Shown here: positions 50,078 through 60,050 of the stretch, in pieces
Numbering within the stretch: position 1 is the stretch's first letter
How the letters are laid out: each line of letters begins with the position of its first letter
NCBI RefSeq assembly: GCF_000974365.1
Contig: NZ_BAZW01000004.1
Span: forward strand, 62,001-126,000
Source: Geofilum rubicundum JCM 15548
GTDB taxonomy: Bacteria > Bacteroidota > Bacteroidia > Bacteroidales > Marinilabiliaceae
Reading direction: 5' to 3'
DNA: 64,000 nt
Made by a program: the position numbers and the translations under genes
The notes under the pieces: generated by a model
The model's database searches: none
Told to the model about the DNA's origin: nothing
What the model saw: the letters and a program-made list of their open reading frames with translations, nothing else

Positions 50078-51136
50078 TTGAAAAGTACAGAAATACTCAT
50101 AGTCGGTCATGGATTGGCGGGCTCACTTATGGCCTGGGAGCTGCGACAGGCTGGCATTGATTGTGTGGTCATGAATGCGCCATTCATGCACCGTTCGTCA
50201 GATGTGGCGGGTGGATTATTTAATCCCCTGATGTTCCGTAAGCTTCGGCTTTCGCGAATGGTGGGGGACTTGTGGCCGGTCATGCAATCGACTTACGCAG
50301 CCATTGAGCAATCGTACAACATTAAATTATTACATGATAAGTTATCGGTTAAATTACTGTCAGATAGCGAACTGTCAGAGTGGGAGCAAGGGCAAAAAAA
50401 GATCACCGCACCCTATATTCATGCCATCGAAAAAGGAATGGTTGTTAAGGGATTAAAGAAGACTCCTGCACTGGGATATATCTCTTCATCCGGCCATTTA
50501 GACATTGCCGGGTGGCTGAAAGTATCCCAAAGGGACCTTGCTGAAAAGGGCCGGTTTTTTGAGCAGGCGTTGCTTTACGAAGATCTGGTAATTTCCAGGG
50601 ACAGAATTGTTGTTGGTAAATTGCTGGAAGCGAGAAAAATAATATTTTGTGAAGGAGCCGCCGCCATTAATAATCCGTGGTTCCAGGGGGATTGGTTAAC
50701 GCCCAATAAAGGTGAATTATTGGAAATCAGGGCACACGATCTGGAGGAAAAACACATATTACGGGATGATGTTTTTATTTTACCGCTCGGAAATCAGCGC
50801 TTTAAGGTAGGAGCGACCTATAGTCATGATGCCATAAACACACAGCCCACTAAAGAAGCCAGAAATGAACTCATTAGAAAATTGGAAAGAATGATTTCCG
50901 TGTCCTACGAAATTGTTGCGCATTATGCAGGAGTGCGTCCTGCCATTAAAGACCGCATGCCCGTTATAGGCGCCTATGCGGACCGCAATAATACTTTCAT
51001 TTTTAATGGTCTTGGATCCCGTGGGGTTGTATGGGCGCCCTACTGTGCTAAAGTGTTGGTTAAAAGCTTATTGTTTAATAATGAGCCTATTCCTGAAATC
51101 CTGAATATCCGACGATTCTCTCGATGGCCGTATTAA
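50078..51136 (+). CDS. FAD-dependent amino-acid-type oxidoreductase (DAO family)
   Basis: 352 residues. N-terminal FAD-binding Rossmann motif GHGLAG (residues 10-15) within ILIVGHGLAGSLMAWEL; a C-terminal part typical of the D-amino-acid oxidase/glycine oxidase superfamily: KVGATYSHDAINTQPTKEA, YAGVRPAIKDRMPVIG and FNGLGSRGVVWAPY. The substrate is unknown. The start is TTG; no ATG is present between the upstream stop (50063) and the Rossmann strand. Its 3' end overlaps a small downstream gene at 51124. Confidence 0.85.
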   Translation: MKSTEILIVGHGLAGSLMAWELRQAGIDCVVMNAPFMHRSSDVAGGLFNPLMFRKLRLSRMVGDLWPVMQSTYAAIEQSYNIKLLHDKLSVKLLSDSELSEWEQGQKKITAPYIHAIEKGMVVKGLKKTPALGYISSSGHLDIAGWLKVSQRDLAEKGRFFEQALLYEDLVISRDRIVVGKLLEARKIIFCEGAAAINNPWFQGDWLTPNKGELLEIRAHDLEEKHILRDDVFILPLGNQRFKVGATYSHDAINTQPTKEARNELIRKLERMISVSYEIVAHYAGVRPAIKDRMPVIGAYADRNNTFIFNGLGSRGVVWAPYCAKVLVKSLLFNNEPIPEILNIRRFSRWPY

Positions 51137-51400
51137 TTCGCAAATTTGACAGCGATGTTTTGAACCACAATGGCAACTACTTGTTAATAGATAGAAGATG
51201 GCGTGACCCAATTGCCGGTGTAGTCATGGCTGATTTCGACGGCACTCAAGGATCACGCCATTCTTTTTAGTTTTTTGCCGGTTGAATACCAAACCATTCA
51301 ATTTATCCTGCCGGATGATTTGGGGATTTCTGTGATGCACGGGATAGACAATAAAGTTGGTGAATTTTTATCAGAATTTTTCGAAAAACCTCAAATTTAA
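51124..51400 (+). CDS. Small unassigned protein downstream of the FAD oxidoreductase (one-base insertion)
   Basis: Not evident as a single ORF. ATG at 51124 (overlapping the previous gene's last 13 bp) opens MAVLIRKFDSDVLNHNG and continues to IAGVVMADFD, where a stop follows in that frame. Dropping one base near 51240-51243 continues as ALKDHAILFSFLPVEYQ...LPDDLGISVMHGIDNK and ends at the TAA at 51398-51400, giving 91 residues. Both halves have coding character and the combined frame fits the 277-bp span. I do not recognise the family. The overlap suggests cotranscription with the oxidoreductase gene. Confidence 0.45.
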
Positions 51401-51497
51401 CACTCCTTATCATTTATGGAAATGCAGTCAGAATAATAAAAATATTTTGGCATCTTTACATTTTGGCAAAATGGAAAGGATTTTGCAAATCATACAT

Positions 51498-51505
51498 TAT
51501 CTTTG
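51498..51505 (+). promoter_or_regulatory. Candidate -7 box (TATCTTTG) for the 51.5 kb gene
   Basis: Exact TAnnTTTG match 12 nt before the ATG at 51518. Confidence 0.4.
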
Positions 51506-51517
51506 TAAAAAAAACAG

Positions 51518-52009
51518 ATGAGGAATCGTCCGGACTTTAATTATCTTACTATTCTCGGCTTGTCGCTTACGGTGGTTATTGCCATGCAGAAAGGGGACAG
51601 TTGTCAGGACAGTGTGAGAATAAAGTTGTCTGATGCCGATGGTCATCATGTTTGTTTTTTATCGGTTGATGCTGTCAGGGATGCTTTTATGGCTGTCTCG
51701 AACGAGAAATCGTCCTTTGTTTTCGGCCAACATTCATCCACTTTTGTTGCCTTATCCACCCCAATAAATGTTTGGGTTGATGGAAAAGGGTTAAACTTTA
51801 CAGGCCTTACCTGTAGGGGGCACATTATTCCTGTAGAACAAAAAACCAGAGAGCATATTTCTGACCTTCATGATTTACTCTCACTTTCACTGTTTCACGG
51901 TATAAAATTAAAAGGTTCGAACATTGGAGAGGACTCCCGAATCGCTTTTTATGATTCTTCTGTTCGATGGAGTGCCCCTGTTAGGGCGGGTCCCTGTTCT
52001 TTTATTTGA
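51518..52009 (+). CDS. Unknown protein with N-terminal hydrophobic segment
   Basis: 163 residues that I do not recognise. Residues 8-22 (YLTILGLSLTVVIAM) are hydrophobic and could be a signal anchor. The rest is soluble, mixed alpha/beta, with CRGHIIPVEQKTREHISD and a final APVRAGPCSFI. The -7 box directly in front supports expression. It lies between the FAD oxidoreductase set and secA, with nothing linking it to either. Confidence 0.5.
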   Translation: MRNRPDFNYLTILGLSLTVVIAMQKGDSCQDSVRIKLSDADGHHVCFLSVDAVRDAFMAVSNEKSSFVFGQHSSTFVALSTPINVWVDGKGLNFTGLTCRGHIIPVEQKTREHISDLHDLLSLSLFHGIKLKGSNIGEDSRIAFYDSSVRWSAPVRAGPCSFI

Positions 52010-52133
52010 TTTAGAAGCGCATTATAAGCCCTTCAGGCATTTCATCCCAGGTATCAAGTGCCATCTATTCACCCAATTTTTCTAAATCTGGCGCAATTTG
52101 CTCAGGCCAGAAAATAAAATCAATAAGTTAATT

Positions 52134-55100
52134 ATGAATGTAGTTAATAATATTCTTTCGATGTTTTTGGGCGATAAGTCCAAACGGGATATGAAAGAAA
52201 TGACACCCTTTGTTGATAGAATAAAGGCTGCCTATCCGGAAATAGCCCAACTTTCTAATGATGGCTTACGAGAACGTTCTTTAAAGCTCAAGCAAACCAT
52301 TCAAGGTGCTGTTGCTACAGAACAGGCCCGAATAGATGAATTAAAGTTATCCATTGACAGAGATAACCCGGAGGTTGAGCAAAGGGAGAAGATGTATGAG
52401 GAGATCGACCGACTGGAAAAGGAAATCACAGCCAAGTTGGAAATCGCTCTGGACAATGCACTTCCTGAGGCCTTTGCCATTGTAAAAGATACGGCCCGCA
52501 GATTTACAGAAAATTCTTTGGTGGAAGTAAGCGCCAGCGAATTTGACCGGGATTTAGCGGCTATTCATGATTTTGTTGAAATAAAGGATGATAAAGCCCT
52601 GTTTCACAATTCATGGACGGCTGGCGGCTCTACCATAACCTGGGACATGATTCACTACGATGTACAGTTGTTTGGGGGTGTGGTGCTGCATAAGGGGAAA
52701 ATTGCCGAGATGGGCACAGGTGAAGGTAAAACCCTGGTGGCTACCTTGCCGGTTTTTCTCAATGCCTTGACCGGACGCGGCGTCCATTTGGTAACGGTGA
52801 ATGATTACCTGGCCAAACGTGACTCGGAGTGGATGGGGCCTATTTTTATGTTCCATGGCTTAAGTGTAGACTGTATCGATAAGTATCAGCCAATTCACCC
52901 GACAGGCGAAAGGCTTACAAGGCTGATATTACTTATGGTACCAACAATGAGTTCGGCTTTGATTACTTGAGAGATAATATGGCCGTTTCACCGGATGACC
53001 TGGTGCAGCGGACGCATAACTACAGCATCGTTGATGAAGTGGATTCTGTTTTGATTGACGATGCAAGGACCCCTTTGATTATTTCGGGTCCCATTCCTAA
53101 GGGGGACGATCAGTTGTTTCTGGAATTACGACCCAAGGTCGAAAGTCTGGTTGAATCACAGCGTCAATTGGTTTCCCGCTATTTGGCCGATGCCAAACAA
53201 AAACTTAAATCAGAAAACACCAAAGAGCATGAAGAGGGTGCTTTGATGTTGCTGCGTGCTTTTAAGGGTATGCCCAAAAACAAGCCACTTATCAAGTTTT
53301 TAAGTGAGCCGGGAATTAAGGCGAGCATGCTTAAAACTGAGAACTTCTACATGCAGGAGAACAATAAGAACATGCATGTGGTTACTGATCCCCTCTTTTT
53401 TGTGATTGATGAAAAAACCAATTCTGTGGAATTGACGGATAAGGGGATTGACCTGATTACAGGTTCTTCTGAAGATCCGCAATTCTTTATTCTACCGGAT
53501 ATCGGTTCAGAGATTGCCAATCTGGAAAAGGCGGGCTTGTCAGATGAAGATAAGCTTCTGAAGAAAGATGAGCTGATGCAAAGCTATTCGGTTAAATCGG
53601 AACGCGTTCACACCATTAACCAATTGTTAAAGGCCTACGCCATGTTTGAGAAGGACGTGGAATATGTGGTGATGGACAATAAGGTGAAGATTGTGGATGA
53701 GCAGACCGGGCGGATCATGGATGGGCGCAGATACTCTGACGGACTTCACCAGGCCATCGAGGCCAAGGAGCGGGTGAAGGTTGAAGCAGCCACGCAGACC
53801 TATGCCACCATTACCCTTCAGAACTATTTCCGTATGTACAATAAACTTTCGGGTATGACCGGTACAGCGGAAACGGAAGCAGGAGAACTCTGGAATATCT
53901 ATAAACTGGATGTGGTGGTTATTCCAACCAACCGCCCCATTCAGCGGAAGGATATGAACGATAAGGTTTATAAAACCAAGCGTGAGAAATACAATGCTGT
54001 TATTGATGAAATCGTTGATTTGGTAAAAGCCGGCCGCCCCGTACTGGTGGGTACGACCTCTGTCGAGGTGTCGGAATTGCTGAGCCGGATGTTAAAAATA
54101 AGAGGTATTACGCACAATGTGCTGAATGCCAAATTGCACCAGCGGGAGGCCGACATTGTGGCCGAGGCCGGTAAAAAAGGGATTGTAACCATTGCGACCA
54201 ACATGGCCGGTCGTGGTACGGATATTAAGTTGTCGGCTGAAGTGAAAGCTGCCGGTGGTCTGGCCATTGTAGGTACCGAGCGTCATGAATCCCGACGCGT
54301 GGACCGTCAGTTGCGTGGTCGTGCCGGTCGTCAGGGAGATCCGGGATCTTCTCAGTTCTTTGTCTCACTCGAGGATGACCTGATGCGTCTGTTTGGGTCT
54401 GACCGCCTGGTGAAATACATGGATCGCATGGGCGTTGAAGATGGTGAGATGATACAGCACAGTATGATTACCAAATCCATTGAAAGGGCGCAGAAAAAAG
54501 TGGAGGAAAACAACTTTGGTATCAGAAAGCGCTTGCTGGAGTACGATGATGTCATGAATTCCCAGCGCGAAGTAATCTATACCAAGCGCCGCCGCGCTTT
54601 GTATGGTGAGCGGATGCAGGTTGAAATTTCCAATATGATGTTTGACACCATCGAAGGTCTGGTCATTGATAACCACCAGGCAGGAGATTTTGAGACCTTC
54701 AAAATGGAATTGATTCGCATATTTTCCATCGATTGTCCCTATTCACAAGAAGAATTTATGAAAGGGAAGCCGGAGGAGATGACCGAACAAATGCACCAAC
54801 AGGCCTGGAAGAGCTATCAGCGGAAAATTGAAATGATGTCGCGCCAGGCCCTGCCGGTCATCAAAAATGTTTTTGAAACCAAGGCGGAGCTATATGAAAA
54901 TATTGTGGTGCCCATCTCCGATGGACACAGGGTTTTCCAAATCACTACCAATCTGAAAAAAGCCTACGATACAGAAGGTAAAGAGCTGGCCAAATCCTTT
55001 GAGAAGGCCATGATGCTCATCACCATAGATGAAGCATGGAAAGAACATTTACGGGAACTGGATGATTTGAAACAGGCGGTTCAAAATGCTTCTTACGAGC

Positions 55101-55450
55101 AGAAGGATCCGCTGTTGATATACAAATTTGAATCGTTCAACCTGTTCAAGGGCATGATCGACAAGAACAATAAATCGGTAGTGGCTTCTCTGGCCAAAGC
55201 ACACATTCCCATCAGGGATGCCAGCCAGGTGCGTAAGGCAGAAGAAAGGCGCAGGACAGACCTTAACAGTCTGCGCACCCAAAAGGATGAGCCGGGTGCC
55301 GGCGCACCCGGAATGGGGCGTCAGCCGGCCGATGGTCAGCCACCAAAACCGCAAGTGGTGCAGCCTATCAGAACCGAGAAGAAAGTTGGACGTAACGATC
55401 CTTGTCCCTGCGGAAGTGGCAAGAAATACAAACAGTGTCACGGAAAATGA
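52134..55450 (+). CDS. secA: Protein translocase ATPase SecA (one-base frameshift)
   Basis: Essential motor driving preprotein export through SecYEG. It has 1105 residues after restoring one A near 52892 (CCAATT to CCAAATT), which recovers [16 protein letters not shown]; this is the usual long Bacteroidota SecA. Walker A is in [10 protein letters not shown], Walker B in [21 protein letters not shown]-type and [16 protein letters not shown] motor motifs are present. The C-terminal zinc-binding tail is [17 protein letters not shown]. The inserted domains typical of the phylum account for the length. An upstream start at 52098 is not conserved. Confidence 0.95.
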
Positions 55451-55473
55451 TAGAACCCAAAAATTAAAAAAAT

Positions 55474-56313
55474 ATGGTACTATTTAATTACATCACCTGG
55501 GCCCCCGACCCTGAAATATTTGCCTTAGGCCCACTTTCGGTACGCTACTACGGGCTGTTTTTTGCCACCGCCTTCTTGCTGGGCTATTATATAGTGGACA
55601 AGATGTTTCGACGTGAAAACGCCTCGGAAGAATGGCTGGATAAGCTGTTTGTATATGTTATGGTGGCAACCATTGTCGGTGCACGTTTGGGACATGTTAT
55701 TTTTTACGGATGGGATTATTACTCTCAAAATCCGGCAGATATTTTGAAAGTCTGGCAGGGTGGTCTGGCCAGTCACGGAGGAGCCTTTGGAATATTATTT
55801 GCGATTTGGCTCTATTCTAAAAAGGTGACCAGGCGATCCATGCTCTGGACCATGGATAAATTGGTGATTCCTGTCGCTCTGGCTGCCGTGTTCATTCGAT
55901 TGGGCAATCTGATGAATTCAGAAATCGTTGGCAGTCCCACAGAGTTGCCCTGGGGATTTATCTTTTTGAAAGCCCATGGCATTGAAAATCCGGAGCTGCC
56001 GCGACATCCATCGCAATTGTATGAGGCCATGAGTTATCTGATTACTTTTGTGGTGCTGATGTATATGTATTGGAAAAAGAACGCTGCCCGTCGTCCGGGA
56101 CTCATTTTTGGCGTGTTTTTGATCGGTATCTTTGCCACCCGGTTCTTTATTGAATTTCTTAAAGAAGATCAGGAAGCCTTTGAAGCATCGATGTCCCTAA
56201 ACATGGGACAAATCCTTAGCATCCCCTTTGTTGTTTTAGCCATATATCTTATATACAGAGCTTTGACACGACCAGAGGTGGATGTTTCCATTCCCGGTAA
56301 TAAAAGGAAATAA
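55474..56313 (+). CDS. lgt: Prolipoprotein diacylglyceryl transferase
   Basis: Inner-membrane enzyme that adds diacylglycerol to the lipobox Cys of lipoproteins such as the PstS, LpoB and COG3014 proteins in this window. It has 279 residues and seven membrane segments. Signature blocks are VRYYGLFFATAFLLGYY, GARLGHVIFY, GGLASHGGAFG (family form GGxxxHGG), LGNLMNSEIVG and RHPSQLYEA. It follows secA by 23 bp, so cotranscription of export and lipidation genes is likely. Confidence 0.96.
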   Translation: MVLFNYITWAPDPEIFALGPLSVRYYGLFFATAFLLGYYIVDKMFRRENASEEWLDKLFVYVMVATIVGARLGHVIFYGWDYYSQNPADILKVWQGGLASHGGAFGILFAIWLYSKKVTRRSMLWTMDKLVIPVALAAVFIRLGNLMNSEIVGSPTELPWGFIFLKAHGIENPELPRHPSQLYEAMSYLITFVVLMYMYWKKNAARRPGLIFGVFLIGIFATRFFIEFLKEDQEAFEASMSLNMGQILSIPFVVLAIYLIYRALTRPEVDVSIPGNKRK

Positions 56314-56481
56314 GGATATTTGACCTTTGATCATCGCAGAGCTGCAGAAAGGGATTCCCCCTCTGTGGCTCTGTATGGTTATAGATGGTCGCAAACAAAA
56401 ACGCCAAATACCCAAATATTTCCGTTTTAAACGCATTAACTAAACCAATATATACTTAGCTGCAATAATTTAGAATAGACT

Positions 56482-57714
56482 ATGTACAGCACTGTTTTTT
56501 ATATCATTATAGCCATCATCTTTCTGGAAACGGTCTGGGATTTTTTTCTGGGAGAACTCAACCGAAAAAGCTGGAGTTCACATGTTCCGGACAGGCTACA
56601 GGATGTCTATCCGGACGATAAGTTTCAGAAACAAAAGAAGTATCGGCTGGCCAACTATCGCTTTGGTTTAATATCTTCTACTATTTCAACTTTGATTATT
56701 TTAGGGGTATTGTGGTGGCAGGGCTTTGCCTGGCTCGATGGGTTGGTCCACTCTGTTACGGACCATAGCATCGGGCAGTCGCTGTTGTTTTTTGGCATCA
56801 TCGGTTTGGCCTCTACACTGATATCCCTGCCACTTTCCATATACGACACCTTTGTTATTGAAGAAAAATTTGGATTCAATAAAACAACGGCGGCCGTATT
56901 TGTTTTGGATTTAATCAAATCTCTTTTGCTGGGGGCATTTATCGGTGGATTGATGCTCTCCCTGATTATCTGGTTTTACCATTGGGCCGGTGCGTATTTT
57001 TGGTTATATGCCTGGGGGATTGTGAGTCTTTTTATGATCTTTTTCAGTAAGTTTTATACCTCTTTGATTTTACCACTCTTCAATAAGCTTAAACCATTAG
57101 AAGAGGGGGGGTTAAAAAGGGATATTGAAACAATGAGTAAACGAGCCGGCTTTACACTGAGTAATGTTTTCATAATGGATGGTTCCAAGCGCAGCACCAA
57201 AGCCAATGCCTTTTTCAGTGGGTTTGGTAAGAATAAGCGCATTGTTTTATTTGATACTTTAATCAACGACCTGACGAATGATGAAATTGTGGCTGTATTG
57301 GCACATGAAATTGGGCACTACCGACTTAAACACACCATCAGAGGAACCATTTTGGGTGTTGTGCAATCGGGTCTGATGCTCTTTTTGTTGGGGTGGTTTA
57401 TTAATCATCCGGCCATTGCAGGAGCACTGGGGGTAAGTACTCCCTCTTTTCATATTGGGCTACTGGGATTTGGCTTGCTTTACGCGCCCATAAGTGCCGT
57501 GTTGGGATGGGGAATGACCATCCTGTCGCGCCGTCAGGAATACCAGGCAGATGCTTTTGCTGCGAAATATGCAGAGGCTTCGGCCCTGCAGTCGGCGCTG
57601 AAAAAGATTTCCGCTTCTGCGCTGAGTAACCCAACCCCACATCCCTGGTTCGTCTTTTTCAATTATTCACACCCACCTCTTCTCAAGCGCCTTCAGGCCC
57701 TTGATCGTTTTTAA
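56482..57714 (+). CDS. M48-family (Ste24/CAAX-protease-like) metallopeptidase
   Basis: 410 residues with about seven membrane segments. The zinc site HEIGH is at 275-279 (VLAHEIGHYRLKHT), with a downstream metal-ligand block in RRQEYQADAFA. Size and order match the Ste24 branch of M48 rather than the soluble HtpX form. It probably degrades membrane or prenylation-independent substrates, since bacteria lack CAAX prenylation. Its 3' end lies close to cinA (start 57731, 16 bp later). Confidence 0.9.
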   Translation: MYSTVFYIIIAIIFLETVWDFFLGELNRKSWSSHVPDRLQDVYPDDKFQKQKKYRLANYRFGLISSTISTLIILGVLWWQGFAWLDGLVHSVTDHSIGQSLLFFGIIGLASTLISLPLSIYDTFVIEEKFGFNKTTAAVFVLDLIKSLLLGAFIGGLMLSLIIWFYHWAGAYFWLYAWGIVSLFMIFFSKFYTSLILPLFNKLKPLEEGGLKRDIETMSKRAGFTLSNVFIMDGSKRSTKANAFFSGFGKNKRIVLFDTLINDLTNDEIVAVLAHEIGHYRLKHTIRGTILGVVQSGLMLFLLGWFINHPAIAGALGVSTPSFHIGLLGFGLLYAPISAVLGWGMTILSRRQEYQADAFAAKYAEASALQSALKKISASALSNPTPHPWFVFFNYSHPPLLKRLQALDRF

Positions 57715-57730
57715 TTTAAGGTGTTTAGCC

Positions 57731-58977
57731 ATGCAAGTAGATATAATAACCATTGGAGATGAGTTGCTTATTGGCCAGGTAGTTGATACCAATTCAGCCT
57801 GGATGGGCCGGGAATTAAACAAAATAGGCCTGTCCGTTCATCGCATCACCTCTATTAGTGACCAGGAAGAGGAAATATTACATTCCCTTGAGGAAGCCAT
57901 CAACCGTTCTTCGGTAGTGCTTATAACGGGTGGACTGGGACCTACACGGGATGATATTACCAAAGCAGCCCTTTGCCGGTTTTTTAATACAAAACTGGTC
58001 TTTAATGAAGCAGTGTATGCCGATGTTGAACGAATGCTGAAAGGAAGGGTTAAGCATATCAATCAACTGAACCGCGATCAGGCCATGGTGCCGGAAAAGT
58101 GTACGATTATCCGCAATCCGGTAGGGACGGCTCCCATTATGTGGTTTCAGCATGCCAAAGGAATTGTGGTGTCGATGCCGGGAGTGCCCATTGAGATGAA
58201 GCAGGCCATGTCGGATCAAATATTGCCCCGCTTATTGGAAAAATACCAAAGCGGAATTGTACGCCATAAAACAATACATGTTTTTAATATCCCGGAGGCT
58301 GTTTTGGCTGAGATGTTGAGCGATTGGGAGGATGCCGTGCCCGACTATATTAAAGTCGCTTATTTGCCTTCTCCCGGCAAATTAAGACTGCGCCTGAGCG
58401 GGCGGGGAGAAGATGCCGACAAAATTGATGGAGCCATTGAAAAGGCCATTCAGGCCCTTTATCCCATCATTGGTGAGCATATTTTCGGATTGGATGATCA
58501 GACTGCTCAACAGGAGTTACTGAGACTACTGACAGAAAAACATCAAACACTGGCCTTTGCAGAAAGCTGTTCGGGTGGTTTTATGGCCCATTTGGTAACA
58601 GCGATTCCGGGTGCCTCTGCTGCCTTTAAAGGCAGTATTGTTGCCTATGCCAATGAGGTTAAGACCGGACAACTGGGCGTAGATCCGATGGCCATTGAAC
58701 AATACGGCGCTGTTAGTCGCCAGGTGGTTGAACAAATGGCACTGGGAGCGTGCAAGGCTCTGGCTCTGATTATGCCATCGCCTCATCAGGGATTGCAGGT
58801 CCCGCAGGTGGGAGTGAAGAAAAGCCGGTGGGCACTGTTTGGCTGGCATGGGCGGGGCATGGAAAAGTGGTGAGTCGCCGGTTTAATTTTGGTCCAAATC
58901 GTGAGCGCACCATTGTTCGGACAGCAGAGGCAGGCATCATTCTGTTAAAGCAGATGATTGAAAGAGGCGAGATCTAG
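57731..58977 (+). CDS. cinA: CinA family nicotinamide-nucleotide amidase (one-base frameshift)
   Basis: 415 residues after restoring one G near 58763 (CTGGCTCT to CTGGGCTCT), giving [13 protein letters not shown]. The N-terminal molybdopterin-binding-like domain has [27 protein letters not shown] and [10 protein letters not shown]. The C-terminal NMN amidase domain has [16 protein letters not shown], with [19 protein letters not shown] after the junction. CinA recycles NMN to nicotinate mononucleotide, complementing pncA in NAD metabolism. It is next to rpmB, the usual Bacteroidota neighbourhood. Confidence 0.92.
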
Positions 58978-59163
58978 CATTCGACGAAATGCATAATGGA
59001 ACCATGATTGTTATTCTGTATTAATGTTTAAATGGTTAATTAAATAAGATTTACAACGATTATTTACATTTAATATTTAATCTATGTCGAATGGTCCGAA
59101 TAGCATAGCGATATCCAAATACCCTAAAAAAAATCAAAAACAAAGAAATTATAGATGTAACTA

Positions 59164-59196
59164 TTTGTTTTTTTGAAAGAAAATCCCGTATTTTGC
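59164..59196 (+). promoter_or_regulatory. Candidate promoter for rpmB
   Basis: TTTG (59164-59167), 21-bp spacer, then TATTTTGC (59189-59196), close to but not an exact TAnnTTTG. It is 37 nt before the rpmB ATG. Confidence 0.4.
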
Positions 59197-59233
59197 GCTC
59201 TGTTTGAAAAACGTAGATAAAAACGGTTGAGAA

Positions 59234-59479
59234 ATGTCAAAAGTTTGTGAAATAACTGGAAAGAGCTTTATGGTTGGGAACAATGTTTCTCACTCAAAAA
59301 GACGCACCAAAAGAAGGTTCAATCCTAACCTTTTCGATAAAAAGTTTTTTTTACCCGAAGATAATCGCTGGGTTAAGTTGAGAGTTTCAGCTTCAGGCCT
59401 GCGGTTAATCAACAAAGTCGGTGTAAAGGCTGCCATTAAATCGGCACAGGAAAAAGGTTACTTAAGTACAAAATTCTAA
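59234..59479 (+). CDS. rpmB: 50S ribosomal protein L28
   Basis: 81 residues: [19 protein letters not shown] opening, a basic middle ([17 protein letters not shown]) and the [14 protein letters not shown] block, typical L28. No paired zinc cysteines are seen. First gene of rpmB-rpmG-DUF4295. Confidence 0.96.
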   Translation: MSKVCEITGKSFMVGNNVSHSKRRTKRRFNPNLFDKKFFLPEDNRWVKLRVSASGLRLINKVGVKAAIKSAQEKGYLSTKF

Positions 59480-59497
59480 TAAGGGAGGGTAGAACAA

Positions 59498-59686
59498 ATG
59501 GCTAAAAAAGGTAAAGGCAACCGCATCCAGATAATTCTGGAGTGCACAGAACACAAAGAAAGCGGACTACCCGGAACTTCGAGGTATATTTCCGTTAAGA
59601 ACAGGAAAAATACGCCGGATAGAATGGAATTGAAAAAATTCAATCCCATCTTAAAGCGTATGACCGTACATCGTGAAATCAAGTAA
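59498..59686 (+). CDS. rpmG: 50S ribosomal protein L33
   Basis: 62 residues with the L33 pattern: [37 protein letters not shown] and [15 protein letters not shown], cited in parts. It lacks the CXXC pairs of zinc-dependent L33 forms. It is 18 bp after rpmB. Confidence 0.95.
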   Translation: MAKKGKGNRIQIILECTEHKESGLPGTSRYISVKNRKNTPDRMELKKFNPILKRMTVHREIK

Positions 59687-59696
59687 ATTTTAAATC

Positions 59697-59852
59697 ATGG
59701 CAAAGAAAGTAGTAGCAAGTATTCAGAAAGGTGCGGGAAAAGGACACACCCGTGTGATTAAAATGGTGAAGTCACCAAAGACCGGCGCTTACTCTTTCCG
59801 TACGGAAATGGTTACCAATGATCAAGTGAAAGAATATTTCGACAAAAAATAA
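59697..59852 (+). CDS. DUF4295 small basic protein
   Basis: 51 residues, starting MAKKVVASIQKGAGKGHTR and ending VKEYFDKK, below usual ORF cut-offs. It lies 10 bp after rpmG and before the terminator, in the fixed Bacteroidota order rpmB-rpmG-DUF4295-ftsY. The strong basic character and position suggest a ribosome-associated protein, which is inference. Confidence 0.85.
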   Translation: MAKKVVASIQKGAGKGHTRVIKMVKSPKTGAYSFRTEMVTNDQVKEYFDKK

Positions 59853-59874
59853 CCGGTGATCCGGAATGAGTTAT

Positions 59875-59907
59875 AAAAGCCTTCTTAGTTTTAAGAAGGC
59901 TTTTTTT
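59875..59907 (+). terminator. Intrinsic terminator of the rpmB operon
   Basis: A perfect 13-bp stem (59875-59887 with 59892-59904), GTTT loop, followed by a run of T. Confidence 0.85.
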
Positions 59908-59970
59908 ATTTTATGCCATTCTTTGGCCGATTGAATGGCTGGTAAAACATCCTCATTCTCTAATAATCAC

Positions 59971-59978
59971 TATCTTTG
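59971..59978 (+). promoter_or_regulatory. Candidate -7 box (TATCTTTG) for ftsY
   Basis: Exact TAnnTTTG match 72 nt before the ftsY ATG. Confidence 0.4.
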
Positions 59979-60050
59979 TATTTGAGAAAGGCAATTTTGG
60001 ATTTCTTCCGGGGAGTTGCCACAGTCTGTTGACTTTATATCTTTTATATT

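Noticed and set aside
52134-55450. Programmed frameshifting in secA
   Set aside because: The break has no slippery heptamer with a following structure, and many unrelated genes in the window have the same kind of one-base break.
56331-56374. Hairpin after lgt (CAGAGCTGCAGA with TCTGTGGCTCTG)
   Set aside because: Two mismatches and no T run; too weak to call a terminator.
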